Positions 51,227-60,133 of a DNA stretch of 64,000 bases are shown piece by piece. The stretch spans positions 1 through 64,000 of the forward strand of contig JAEWOG010000020.1 in the NCBI GenBank assembly GCA_023460975.1. The letters run 5' to 3'. The notes under the pieces are model-generated. The model did not search any database. It was not told the origin of the DNA and saw only the letters and a list, made by a program, of their open reading frames with translations. The position numbers and the translations under genes were made by a program. Source of the DNA: Actinomycetes bacterium (lineage in GTDB: Bacteria; Actinomycetota; Actinomycetes; Propionibacteriales; Nocardioidaceae). Position 1 is the first letter of the stretch; every line of letters starts with the position of its first letter.

Positions 51227-53230
51227 TCAGACCTGCTCGCGGCTCGCGACCGCGGCCAGGATCCGCTCGATCGCCTCGGCCACGGGCACGCCGTTGTCCT
51301 GGCGACCGTCGCGGTAGCGGAACGACACAGCGCCCGCCTCGACGTCGGCCTCGCCGGCGATGAGCATGAACGGCACCTTCTGGAGTTGGGCGTTGCGGAT
51401 CTTCTTCTGGAACCGGTCGGCGGACTCGTCGACCTCGACCCGGATGCCTCGCGCCTTGAGCTGGGCCGCGACGTCGTACAGGTGGTCGGCGAAGGTGTCG
51501 GCGACGGGGATGCCGACGACCTGCACCGGAGCCAGCCACGGAGGGAAGGCGCCCGCGTAGTGCTCGACCAGCACGCCCATGAACCGCTCGATGGAGCCGA
51601 ACTTCGCCGAGTGGATCATCACCGGCTGCTGGCGACTGCCGTCCGCCGCGACGTACTCGAGGTTGAAGCGGTCAGCGGAGGGCTGGTTGAAGTCGTACTG
51701 CACGGTGCCCATCTGCCAGGTGCGACCGATGGCATCCTTGGCCTGGACCGAGATCTTGGGGCCGTAGTAGGCGGCGCCGCCCGGGTCCGGGACGAGCTCG
51801 AGGCCGGTCGCGGTCGCGACGTCCTCGAGAACCTTCGTGGCGACAGCCCAGTCCTCATCGGAGCCGATGAACTTGTCCTTGGACTCGTCGCGGGTCGACA
51901 ACTCCAGGTAGAAGTCGTCGATGCCGAAGTCGCGCAGCAGTGACAGCATGAAGTTGAGAAGGTGCTCGACCTCGGCCGGCGCCTGCTCGGGGGTGACGTA
52001 CGAGTGCGAGTCGTCCTGGGCGAAGCCGCGGACCCGGGTGAGGCCGTGGATCACGCCGGACTTCTCGTGGCGGTAGACGTGGCCGAACTCGAAGAGCCGC
52101 AGCGGCAGCTCGCGGTAGGAGCGCTGCCGGGAGCGGAAGATGAGGTTGTGCATCGGGCAGTTCATCGCCTTGAGGCGGTAGTCCATGCCGTCGACGTCGA
52201 ACGCCGGGTACATCCCCTCGCCGTAGTACGGCAGGTGGCCGGAGGTGTAGAACAGACCCTCCTTGGCGATGTGCGGGGTGCCGACGTACTCGAAACCCTC
52301 GGCGATGTGCCGTTCGCGGACGTAGTCCTCCATCGCCCGCTTGATCACTCCGCCCTTGGGGTGGAAGACCGGCAGGCCCGAACCAATCTCGTCGGGGAAG
52401 GAGAACAGGTCGAGCTCGCGGCCGAGCTTGCGGTGGTCGCGGCGCTCCGCCTCCTCGATGCGGTGCAGGTGCTCCTCCAGGGCCTCCTTCGACTCCCAGG
52501 CGGTGCCGTAGATGCGCTGAAGCTGCTTGTTCTTCTCGTCGCCGCGCCAGTACGCAGCGGCCGAGCGCATCAGCTTGAACGCCGGGATGCGCTTGGTGGT
52601 GGGCAGGTGCGGGCCGCGGCACAGGTCGGACCAGGCCACCTCGCCCTTGCGGTTGATGTTGTCGTAGATGGTGAGCTCGGCGCCGCCGACCTCGACGCTG
52701 GCGCCCTCGGTGTCGTCAGCGCCGGCGCCCCCCTTGAGGCCGATGAGCTCGATCTTGTACGGCTCGTCGGCGAGCTCGGCGATCGCGTCGCCGTCGCTGG
52801 TGACGCGGCGCTCGAAGCGCTGGTTCTCCTTGATGATCTTCCTCATCGCCGACTCGATCTTGACGAGATCCTCGGGCACGAACGGGGTCTCGACGTCGAA
52901 GTCGTAGTAGAACCCGTCTTGGATCGGCGGGCCGATGCCGAGCTTGGCCTCGGGGAACAACTGCTGGACCGCCTGGGCCAGCACGTGGGCGGTGGAGTGG
53001 CGCAGGATGTCGCGGCCGTCCGCGGAGTCGATCAGCACGCCCTCGACTTCGTCGCCGTCCACGAGCACGTACGACAGGTCCTTCAGGTCGCCGCCGACCC
53101 GGGCCGCGATGACGTCGGCCTCGTCGGCGAACAACTCCCACGCCTTGGTGGCCGGCGCCGAGTCCTCGGTCGTCAGCGTCCGCTCCTCACGCTCACCGGC
53201 GTGGATGCGGACGACCTTGATCTCGGACAC
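51227..53230 (-). CDS. thrS: Threonyl-tRNA synthetase
   Basis: Charges tRNA-Thr, 667 residues. Domain order: TGS (about 1-70), the tRNA-SAD editing domain with HSTAHVLAQAV (about 90-100), the class II catalytic core with motif 2 around FRSRQRSYRELPLRLFEFG and the zinc-binding cysteine in MNCPMHN, motif 3 RFMGVLVEHYAGAFPPWLAP, and the anticodon-binding domain (about 560-660). The GTG has AGGAG about five bases upstream. It heads thrS-HIT-phosphatase. A stack of hairpins precedes it. Confidence 0.96.
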   Translation of the reverse strand: MSEIKVVRIHAGEREERTLTTEDSAPATKAWELFADEADVIAARVGGDLKDLSYVLVDGDEVEGVLIDSADGRDILRHSTAHVLAQAVQQLFPEAKLGIGPPIQDGFYYDFDVETPFVPEDLVKIESAMRKIIKENQRFERRVTSDGDAIAELADEPYKIELIGLKGGAGADDTEGASVEVGGAELTIYDNINRKGEVAWSDLCRGPHLPTTKRIPAFKLMRSAAAYWRGDEKNKQLQRIYGTAWESKEALEEHLHRIEEAERRDHRKLGRELDLFSFPDEIGSGLPVFHPKGGVIKRAMEDYVRERHIAEGFEYVGTPHIAKEGLFYTSGHLPYYGEGMYPAFDVDGMDYRLKAMNCPMHNLIFRSRQRSYRELPLRLFEFGHVYRHEKSGVIHGLTRVRGFAQDDSHSYVTPEQAPAEVEHLLNFMLSLLRDFGIDDFYLELSTRDESKDKFIGSDEDWAVATKVLEDVATATGLELVPDPGGAAYYGPKISVQAKDAIGRTWQMGTVQYDFNQPSADRFNLEYVAADGSRQQPVMIHSAKFGSIERFMGVLVEHYAGAFPPWLAPVQVVGIPVADTFADHLYDVAAQLKARGIRVEVDESADRFQKKIRNAQLQKVPFMLIAGEADVEAGAVSFRYRDGRQDNGVPVAEAIERILAAVASREQV

Positions 53231-53323
53231 GGGATCTCCTTGCTGATGGACGTGCGGGCGCGGACAGCGACCGTACTGATCGTATCGGCCGTCTCCGTGG
53301 GCTCGCACGCCAGATTGCCCCGA

Positions 53324-53411
53324 CCAGCGGAGAACTCCCTGCTGGGCGGAGAGTCCCCGCTCAGCCGGGGACTCTGTCACGTTGTGCCCGTTGCAACGCA
53401 CACAACGTGAC
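53324..53411 (-). promoter_or_regulatory. Three adjacent hairpins upstream of thrS
   Basis: On the minus strand, in order: GTCACGTTGTG/CACAACGTGAC (11-base perfect arms, 53401-53411 and 53376-53386), then directly AGAGTCCCCG/CGGGGACTCT (10-base perfect arms, 53366-53375 and 53350-53359), then an imperfect stem with CCAGC/GCTGG arms. They fill the gap between the GNAT stop and thrS. They could be a terminator followed by a thrS leader. I find no T-box consensus. Confidence 0.55.
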
Positions 53412-53442
53412 GGACTTCCCCCTCCAGTCGCCGAGCGCCGGG

Positions 53443-53970
53443 TCAGATCAACGACTTGCGCAACACCGCGAACTCGAGGTCGTCGCGCCGCGGCACCCCG
53501 AACCGCTCCTGGCCGTACGGGAAGGGGCGGGTCTCGCCGGTGAGGGCGTAGCCGCGTCGCTGGTAGTACGCAATCAGTTCGGCGCGCACGGAGATCACCG
53601 TCATCTCCATCTCGCTCACCTGCCACTGCTCGACGACGTACGACTCCGCAGCGCGCATGAGGTGCGAGCCGACCCCGCCGCCCTGCTCGGTGGGGGTGAC
53701 GGCGAACATCCCCAGGTAGCCCCGTCCCCCGCGATCGGCGACGTGGACGCAGGCACGCAGGTGCCCCGCCCGCTCGGCCACCAGGATCGTGCTGCGCTGG
53801 GCCGTCAGGTCGGCGAGCACCTGGGCGGCGTCGGTGCGGCCCCCATCGAGGAGGTCCGCCTCGGTGGTCCACCCGGAGCGGCTGTCGTCGCCCCGGTAGG
53901 CGGAGGTGACCAGAGCCACCAGGGCGTCGACATCGGTCTCGGTGGCGGGTCGGAGCCTCAGATCGTGCAC
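53443..53970 (-). CDS. GNAT-family N-acetyltransferase
   Basis: A 175-residue acetyltransferase. The acetyl-CoA loop region is GMFAVTPTEQGGGVGSHLMRAAE (about 87-110; Q/G-x-x-G-x-G/A type) and the later YQRRGYALTGETRPFPYG is the usual GNAT strand 6-7 part. The substrate is unknown. It starts at a GTG inside the 3' end of the chelatase gene (13-base overlap) and has TACATT six bases upstream, so it can be transcribed from its own leaderless promoter as well as with the nitrate operon. Confidence 0.88.
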   Translation of the reverse strand: MHDLRLRPATETDVDALVALVTSAYRGDDSRSGWTTEADLLDGGRTDAAQVLADLTAQRSTILVAERAGHLRACVHVADRGGRGYLGMFAVTPTEQGGGVGSHLMRAAESYVVEQWQVSEMEMTVISVRAELIAYYQRRGYALTGETRPFPYGQERFGVPRRDDLEFAVLRKSLI

Positions 53971-54653
53971 GAGGCCAATGTAGGCGAACCCGCCACGGCG
54001 CTCGCCGCCGTCCGGGCCCGCTGGACCACGAGGTCCACCACGTGCTCGTGCGCCCCGATCACCTCGCCCACGTGCGCGGCTCCGGCGGCGTACGACTCCT
54101 CCCGAAGCCTGTCGGCGAAGTGTCCGGGCGCCAGCAGGTAGGGCGCCACCACGTCGCCGGCGCGCACCACATCGGCGGGACGGGCCCCTCGTCCCGACAG
54201 CGTCGCGACCTCGACGCCGCCGCCCCACTCGCGGGCCAGGAATCTCGCGGCCAGGTGCAGGTCCTTCATGGCTGCGGGGTCGGTGGAGCCAGCAGCCACC
54301 ATTACGGCACGGCCGCCCGGGCGCGCACCGGCCTCGAGCAGGCGCGCGACCTGGGCCATGGCCAGCAGCCGGTGCGGTCCCAACGGCCCGCCGAGCGCCA
54401 GCGGTCCGGTGGCGCCACGGGCCATCGCGGGCAGGTCCGTACGTACGTGGACGCCGGTCGAGAGCAGGAGTGGGACCGCAACGCTGGGGTGCGGGCTCTG
54501 GGCCACCACGTCGGCGAAGAGCGGCTCGCACAGCTCGACGAACGAGGCCACCCCGGGAATGCCGAGGCGGCGCGCAGCAGCAGCCGTCACCCGGCGGGCG
54601 ACGTCGTTGCCCCGCGGGGTGCGGGTTCCGTGGGCAACGGTGATGAGCCTCAT
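53958..54653 (-). CDS. CbiX-type sirohydrochlorin ferrochelatase family protein
   Basis: A 231-residue member of the CbiX/SirB chelatase superfamily. It begins LITVAHGTRTPRGN, with the metal-site histidine of the family in VAHGT, and the second half has LLAPGHFADRLRE with the other conserved histidine. It would insert Fe2+ into sirohydrochlorin to give sirohaem, needed by NirB. It overlaps the HemD-like gene by four bases and closes the nitrate-assimilation gene string, which supports a sirohaem role. A cobalt chelatase role is less likely from context. Confidence 0.87.
   Translation of the reverse strand: MRLITVAHGTRTPRGNDVARRVTAAAARRLGIPGVASFVELCEPLFADVVAQSPHPSVAVPLLLSTGVHVRTDLPAMARGATGPLALGGPLGPHRLLAMAQVARLLEAGARPGGRAVMVAAGSTDPAAMKDLHLAARFLAREWGGGVEVATLSGRGARPADVVRAGDVVAPYLLAPGHFADRLREESYAAGAAHVGEVIGAHEHVVDLVVQRARTAASAVAGSPTLASCTI
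53977..53982 (-). promoter_or_regulatory. -10 hexamer TACATT, leaderless GNAT gene
   Basis: TACATT, six bases GGCCTC, then GTG at 53970. The hexamer lies inside the 3' end of the chelatase gene. Confidence 0.5.
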
Positions 54654-55777
54654 GCGCCCACCGCCAACCGGTAGCCGCGCTTGACCACCGTCTGGACCGC
54701 CTTGGTCCCGATCGCTGCGCGCAACCGCGCCACAGCCATCTCGACCGCGTGTTCGGAGGTCGCCGTGCCACCGGGAAGCGTGGCCAGCAGGGAACTGCGT
54801 GAGACCACGATGCCCGGGTTCGCGACCAACGCCGACAGCACCGCGGCCGGTGCCGGGGACAGCTTGATCTCGACGCCGTCCAGCAGGACGTCGTCACCGT
54901 GCAGCAGCAACGCGTGCCCTCCGGCCAGTTCGATGCTCAGGCCAGCGCGCCGCGAGGGCAGCTCGGTCTCCAGTTGCTTGACCATGGCCGCGAGTCGCGA
55001 CCGCTCGGGGAAGACGGTGGGCACTCCCCACATCTCGAAGGCGGCCGAAGTCACCGGACCCACGCACGCCGCCACCACGTCGGCCTGGAAGGCGGTCACG
55101 ACTTCGTCCCGTCGGCCAGTCGAGGCGGCCGCCTCCATGAGCGCGGCCACGGCCGGCGCGGAGGTGAAGGTGACGGCGTCCAACGCCCGGTCGGCGATGA
55201 GGTCGATGAGCTCGAACATCGGCTCGGGGTCCTCGGCCGTGGCCACCCGGTAGACCGTCACCGTCGACACGTCGGCGCCTTGGCGCCGCAGAGCGTGCGC
55301 TGCCATCGACAGCGACTGGCCGTGCTCCTGGACGACGATTCGCTGGCCGGTGAGGTCGCGCCCCCGCAAGAAGTCCAGCACGTCCTCGAAGCACTCCGAC
55401 TCGGGCGCCCAGGTCTCCCTCAGCCCCCGCCGCCGCAGCGCCCCCACGCTCTTGGGTCCGCGGGCCAGGATCTGGGCCCCCTCAAGCGCGGAGAGCAGGT
55501 CGTCGAGCAGCCCCCATCCCTCGGCGGCACTGAACCATGCGCGCATGCCGACGCCGGTGGTGGCGAGGAAGATGTCGATCGGGCGGGCGAGCACCGCGTC
55601 GGTGGCGGCACGCAGTTCCGCGTCGTCGACCTGATTCGGGTCCAGCGACAGTGCCGGCGCCCACTCCACACGGGCACCGCGACGCTGGAGCAGGGCGATC
55701 TGCTCCTCGACCTTGCGCGCCGCAGTGACGCCGACGCGGTAGCCCCTCAACGGTTCCTCAGCGACCGCCTGGTTCAC
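54650..55777 (-). CDS. Uroporphyrinogen-III synthase-like protein fused to a winged-helix DNA-binding domain
   Basis: A 375-residue protein. Residues about 10-260 form a HemD domain (RVGVTAARKVEEQIALLQRRGARV at the start, two alpha/beta lobes). Residues about 275-375 form a response-regulator-type winged helix ending VQTVVKRGYRLAVGA. The pair is known as the Rv0260c/NnaR type, described as a co-activator of nitrate/nitrite assimilation genes. Receptor phospho-acceptor residues are absent. It lies directly after nirD in the operon, so it may regulate its own genes. Start: GTG with GGGGAGGG upstream. Confidence 0.88.
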   Translation of the reverse strand: MNQAVAEEPLRGYRVGVTAARKVEEQIALLQRRGARVEWAPALSLDPNQVDDAELRAATDAVLARPIDIFLATTGVGMRAWFSAAEGWGLLDDLLSALEGAQILARGPKSVGALRRRGLRETWAPESECFEDVLDFLRGRDLTGQRIVVQEHGQSLSMAAHALRRQGADVSTVTVYRVATAEDPEPMFELIDLIADRALDAVTFTSAPAVAALMEAAASTGRRDEVVTAFQADVVAACVGPVTSAAFEMWGVPTVFPERSRLAAMVKQLETELPSRRAGLSIELAGGHALLLHGDDVLLDGVEIKLSPAPAAVLSALVANPGIVVSRSSLLATLPGGTATSEHAVEMAVARLRAAIGTKAVQTVVKRGYRLAVGA

Positions 55778-56187
55778 GGACCCTCCCCAAGATGTGCGTG
55801 CCGCGGACCGACCAGGACGCGCCCCTCGTGGAGGCGTACCGGGAAGGTCGGGACCTGCACTGCCGCATCGTCGAGGCAGTGGCCTGTACGCAGGTCGAAT
55901 GCCTGCTTGTGCATCGGCGAGGCCACGAAGGGCGTCCCGCCGCGCGTCCCCATGATCCCACGGGCCAGCACACATGCACGGGAGAACGGGTCCCAGCCGG
56001 ACAGCGCGTACAACTCGTCGGCTCCGGAGCGGAAAACAGCGACCGCTTCGCCGCCCACCAGCGCCAGCACCCCTCCCTCCACGTCGATCGCGCTGATCGG
56101 ACACACGTCCGTCCACATGGTCGGGTCCTCGAGCGTCGCCATCTGCGTCACGTCCTCCACCGAGCTCACTTCCTTCATCGCGCTCAC
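55774..56187 (-). CDS. nirD: Assimilatory nitrite reductase small subunit NirD
   Basis: The small subunit of NADH-dependent nitrite reductase, 137 residues, with a Rieske-type fold without an obvious cluster: a lone C and H appear at SRACVLARG and SPMHKQAFD, not the paired CxH..CxxH motif. It starts at the GTG overlapping the nirB stop (GTGA); an ATG three codons later is possible. The end overlaps the HemD-like gene. It is part of the narK-nasA-nirBD string. Confidence 0.9.
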   Translation of the reverse strand: MSAMKEVSSVEDVTQMATLEDPTMWTDVCPISAIDVEGGVLALVGGEAVAVFRSGADELYALSGWDPFSRACVLARGIMGTRGGTPFVASPMHKQAFDLRTGHCLDDAAVQVPTFPVRLHEGRVLVGPRHAHLGEGP

Positions 56188-58736
56188 GGGGCACCCACCG
56201 GGATGGTCGCGCCGAGCAGGACGGGCGCATCGGCCTCGTCGCCCGGGACGGCCATGTCGCGTTCCGTACGGAAGGTGATGTGCGGATCCTCCACTCCGGG
56301 CGCGTTGACGAAGGAGACGAACCGGCGCAACTTGTCCGGGTCCTCCAGGGTGGCCTTCCATTCGTCGAAGTAGCCGTCCACGTGGCGGGCCATGGCGGCC
56401 TCGAGCTCAGTTCCCAGGCCGAGCGAGTCGTCGACCACGACGGCGCGCACCTGGTCGATGCCTCCCTCCAGCGACGCCATCCAGGGCGCCGTGCGCTGCA
56501 GCCGGTCCGCGGTGCGGATGTAGTACATGAGGAAGCGGTCGAGGTACCTGACCAGGGTCTCGGTGTCGAGGTCGCCCGCGAGCAGGACGGCGTGCGCCGG
56601 GGTGGCGCCCCCGTTGCCTCCGACGTACAGGTTCCAGCCCTGCTCGGTCGCGATCACCCCGAAGTCCTTGCCTCGCGCCTCCGCGCACTCGCGGGCGCAG
56701 CCGCTGACTCCGCCCTTGAGCTTGTGCGGGCTCCGCAACCCTCGGTAGCGCAGCTCCAGGTCGATGGCGAGCTGGACGGAGTCCTGCACGCCGTAGCGAC
56801 ACCACGTCGACCCGACGCACGACTTCACGGTCCGCAGCGACTTGCCGTACGCGTGCCCGCTCTCGAAGCCCGCATCGACGAGACGGCGCCAGATCTCGGG
56901 CAGCTGCTCCATGCGGGCACCGAACAGATCGATGCGCTGACCTCCGGTGATCTTGGTGTAGAGCGCGAAGTCACGCGCCACCTCACCGATCACGATCAAC
57001 TTGTCGGGGGTGATCTCGCCGCCGGGAATGCGCGGCACGACGGAGTAGCTGCCGTTGCGCTGGATGTTGGCCAGGTAGGCGTCGTTGGTGTCCTGGCTCG
57101 TGCGGTGGGCGTCGTCGAGCACGTGCGCGCCCAACTGGCTGGCAAGGATGCTGGCCACCGCCGGCTTGCAGATGTCGCACCCGCGTCCGCTCCCGTGTGC
57201 CTCGAGCACCTGGGCAAAGCTGGTGAAGCCGTGGACCGCGATGACCTCGAAGAGCTGCTGCCGCGTCAGCGGGAAGTGCTCGCAAAGGCTGCGGTCGACC
57301 TCCAGCCCCTTCTCTGCGAAGTAGTCCTCCACGATGCTCTTGACCTGCGGCTTGCAGGACCCACACGTCGAACCGGCTCGCGAGCACTTCGTGACGCACG
57401 CCGGCCCGTCGCAGGCCCCTTCCTCCCGCGCCACCCGGTCGATGATGTCGCCCTTGGTGACGTTGTTGCACGAGCAGACGACGGCCTCGTCGGGCAGCCC
57501 GATCTCGGCGAGGCCGCGCGAGGCGGGCAGGATCAGATCCTCCGGGTTGTCCGGCAGCGCGATGCCGCTGGCCACCATCGGGCGCAGCACCCCGTACGCG
57601 GAGGCATCCCCGACCAGGACGCCGCCCAGCAGGCGGGTTCCGTCCTCGCTGACGACCAGCTTCTTGTAGACCCCCGCCACGGCGTCCGCGTAGACGAGTT
57701 CGAGGGCGCCCTCGGCCTCGGCGTGGGCGTCTCCGAAGCTCGCCACGTCGACGCCGAGCAGCTTGAGCTTGGTGGACATGTCCGCGCCGGTGAAGGCACC
57801 GGTGCCACCGACGAGTGCGTCGACGGCGACTTCCGCCATCGCGTAGCCGGGTGCGGCGAGGCCGTACATGCGCCCGTCCGGCGCGGCGCACTCCCCGATG
57901 GCCCACACGTGCGGAGCCGACGTACGGCACTGCTCGTCGACGAGGATGCCGCCGCGCTCGGCGACGTCGATCCCGGCCGCCCGCGCCAACCCGTCGCGGG
58001 GGCGGATGCCTGCCGAGAACACGATCACCTGCGCATCGACGACCTCGCCGCCGCGCAGCACGAGGCCATCCGCGCGGCCGTCACGATCGCGAATGGCTTC
58101 GGTCATCGCACCCGTGTGGACCGTGAGCCCGAGCTTCTCGATGTGGCGGGTCAGCGTGGCGCCACCCGCGTCGTCGACCTGGACGGCCATGAGTCGAGGC
58201 GCCATCTCCACCACGTGGGTGTCGAGTCCGAGCTGCGAGAGGGCGCTCGCGGCCTCCAGCCCGAGCAGGCCACCACCGATCACCGCGCCCACGGTCGCCG
58301 TGGCCGCGGCCTCGCGGATCGCCTCGAGGTCCTCGATGGTCCGGTACACGAAGCAACCCGGCAGCTGGTGCCCCTCGATGGGTGGCACGAAGGGGGCCGC
58401 TCCGGTGGCCAGGACGAGCTCGTCATACCCCAGCCGGCTGCCGTCACTCAGGTCCACGGTGCGCTGATCGGCGTCGACCGCGCTCACCTCGACCCCGGTG
58501 ACGAGCCGTACGCGGGGGTCCTCGTAGCTGCCCTCCGGCAGCAGCGAGAGGGCCTCGGCCCCGACCTCGAAGTAGGAGGTGAGAGCGACGCGGTCGTAGG
58601 CGGGACGGCACTCCTCCCCCACCACCACGATGTCGTGGGTCTCGGTGAGGCCACGCTCGATCGCTGCTTGGACGAATCGGTGACCGACCATGCCGTGGCC
58701 GACGACCACGAGCTGACGGCGGTGGGCAGGACTCAT
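56184..58736 (-). CDS. nirB: Assimilatory nitrite reductase large subunit NirB
   Basis: Reduces nitrite to ammonium with NAD(P)H, using FAD, [2Fe-2S] and sirohaem-[4Fe-4S]. The 850-residue protein has a pyridine-nucleotide-disulfide domain (about 10-320, VVVGHGMVGHRF and VIGGGLLGLEAA), one or two BFD-like iron-sulfur parts (CSCNN..CGSC, then GCDICKP, about 430-560), a sirohaem domain with CVGSTWC and CARECAEA cluster cysteines near the centre of the C-terminal third. The ATG at 58736 overlaps the preceding stop. All catalytic parts are intact. Confidence 0.95.
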   Translation of the reverse strand: MSPAHRRQLVVVGHGMVGHRFVQAAIERGLTETHDIVVVGEECRPAYDRVALTSYFEVGAEALSLLPEGSYEDPRVRLVTGVEVSAVDADQRTVDLSDGSRLGYDELVLATGAAPFVPPIEGHQLPGCFVYRTIEDLEAIREAAATATVGAVIGGGLLGLEAASALSQLGLDTHVVEMAPRLMAVQVDDAGGATLTRHIEKLGLTVHTGAMTEAIRDRDGRADGLVLRGGEVVDAQVIVFSAGIRPRDGLARAAGIDVAERGGILVDEQCRTSAPHVWAIGECAAPDGRMYGLAAPGYAMAEVAVDALVGGTGAFTGADMSTKLKLLGVDVASFGDAHAEAEGALELVYADAVAGVYKKLVVSEDGTRLLGGVLVGDASAYGVLRPMVASGIALPDNPEDLILPASRGLAEIGLPDEAVVCSCNNVTKGDIIDRVAREEGACDGPACVTKCSRAGSTCGSCKPQVKSIVEDYFAEKGLEVDRSLCEHFPLTRQQLFEVIAVHGFTSFAQVLEAHGSGRGCDICKPAVASILASQLGAHVLDDAHRTSQDTNDAYLANIQRNGSYSVVPRIPGGEITPDKLIVIGEVARDFALYTKITGGQRIDLFGARMEQLPEIWRRLVDAGFESGHAYGKSLRTVKSCVGSTWCRYGVQDSVQLAIDLELRYRGLRSPHKLKGGVSGCARECAEARGKDFGVIATEQGWNLYVGGNGGATPAHAVLLAGDLDTETLVRYLDRFLMYYIRTADRLQRTAPWMASLEGGIDQVRAVVVDDSLGLGTELEAAMARHVDGYFDEWKATLEDPDKLRRFVSFVNAPGVEDPHITFRTERDMAVPGDEADAPVLLGATIPVGAP

Positions 58737-60133
58737 GACGGTGCTCCTTCGAGGGTGGGACGGGTCGCCAAGATCTGTCGGACGGCGGCGGCGCACCCGC
58801 CGCAGCCGGTGGTGGCTCGGGTGCTGTCGCGGACGTGTTCGAGTGAGTGGCAGGCGCGGATCGCTCCGGCGGTGACGCCGGCGCAGGCGCACACCTCGGC
58901 CTCGTCCGGCAGGCTGAACTCACTCGCCTCGACCGGCCGCTCCCCCATCAGGAGAGCCCCCGGCTCGTGCGGGCCCAGCACCGAGCGGCGGTCGAAGTGC
59001 TGCGTGATCAGGCCGACGCGCGAGAGGTCGCCCACCAGCGTGGCCGCAACCACGACGCCGTCGCGCACCACCAGGCGTCGGTGCGATCCGGCGATGGGAT
59101 TGGAGATCTCCACGACGCGGGCGCCCTCGCGGTCTGCTGCGTCGGCTTCGCCGAGGACGGCCACCTCGAGGTCCGTGGCGCGCAGTCGGGCGACCGTACG
59201 GCTGCCGTCATAGGTCGACGTGCCGCCGGCGATCCGATCGGCGAGCACGCCCGCCTGCTCCCATGCGGCCGGGACGAACCCCGTCGTACGACCGGCGAAC
59301 TGTGCGCAGTCGCCGATGGCATGGATGGCGGGGTCGCTGGTCGTGAGCGTCTCGTCGACCACGATGCCGCGCCGGGTCTCCAGGCCGGCGGCGCGCGCCA
59401 GCGAGGCCGACGGGCGCCCACCGGCGGTGAGGACCACGAGGTCCGTGGACAGCACGTAGCCGTTGTCGAGGACGAGTCCGTCGTCGGTGAGCCGTACGGC
59501 CCGCGCTCCGGTGTAGACGGCCGTCCCGAGGCGACGCAGGTCGCGGGCCAGGATCGCGCCGGCCTTCTCGTCGACGTGCGAGCGCAGCAGGTGCTCCCCG
59601 CCCTCGACCACCTCGACGTCCAGACCACGGACGCCCAGCGCGCGCGCCACCTGGAGGCCCAGGAGGCCACCCCCCACGACCACTGCTCGACGCGCGCCCG
59701 GAACGGCTTCGTCGAGACGTTCGCAGTCCGCCATCGTGCGGAAGGCGTGGACGGCCGGGTGCAAGCGGCCGGTGGCCTCGACGAGCCCCCGGATCGGCGG
59801 CAGCGTCGGGATCGACCCCGTGGCCAGCACGAGCACGTCGTAGGGACATTCAGTGGTGTCGGCGAGCACGACCCGGCGACGCTCCCGGTCGATGTCCACG
59901 ACGCGTGTGTCGCGGCGCAGGTCCACGCCGCGCTCGGCGTACCACTCGGAGCTGCGCAGCGCGAGGGTGCCTGGGCGGTGGGTTCCCTCCAGCACTGCCG
60001 AGAGCAGGATGCGGTTGTACGGCAGGTGCGGCTCGTCGCCCAGCACGGTGATGTCATCCATGCCGCGCGCCAGCAGCCCCTCGACGAGCCGCGAGGCCGC
60101 CATCCCGGCCCCGACGATCACCACGCGCGTCAT
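58733..60133 (-). CDS. FAD/NAD(P)-dependent oxidoreductase with BFD-type [2Fe-2S] domain, electron donor to NasA
   Basis: A 466-residue flavoprotein resembling the N-terminal half of NirB. It has VVIVGAGMAASRLVEGL and AVVVGGGLLGLQVARAL dinucleotide motifs and a C-terminal BFD-like [2Fe-2S] domain with CACAG and GCGGC cysteine pairs. It lacks a sirohaem domain. In nitrate assimilation operons such a subunit (NasC/NasB type) passes electrons from NADH to the molybdenum nitrate reductase. It overlaps both neighbouring genes by four bases. Confidence 0.87.
   Translation of the reverse strand: MTRVVIVGAGMAASRLVEGLLARGMDDITVLGDEPHLPYNRILLSAVLEGTHRPGTLALRSSEWYAERGVDLRRDTRVVDIDRERRRVVLADTTECPYDVLVLATGSIPTLPPIRGLVEATGRLHPAVHAFRTMADCERLDEAVPGARRAVVVGGGLLGLQVARALGVRGLDVEVVEGGEHLLRSHVDEKAGAILARDLRRLGTAVYTGARAVRLTDDGLVLDNGYVLSTDLVVLTAGGRPSASLARAAGLETRRGIVVDETLTTSDPAIHAIGDCAQFAGRTTGFVPAAWEQAGVLADRIAGGTSTYDGSRTVARLRATDLEVAVLGEADAADREGARVVEISNPIAGSHRRLVVRDGVVVAATLVGDLSRVGLITQHFDRRSVLGPHEPGALLMGERPVEASEFSLPDEAEVCACAGVTAGAIRACHSLEHVRDSTRATTGCGGCAAAVRQILATRPTLEGAPS

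Noticed and set aside
53231..53442. A T-box riboswitch upstream of thrS
   Set aside because: The conserved T-box sequence and specifier stem arrangement are not found; only the hairpins are supported.
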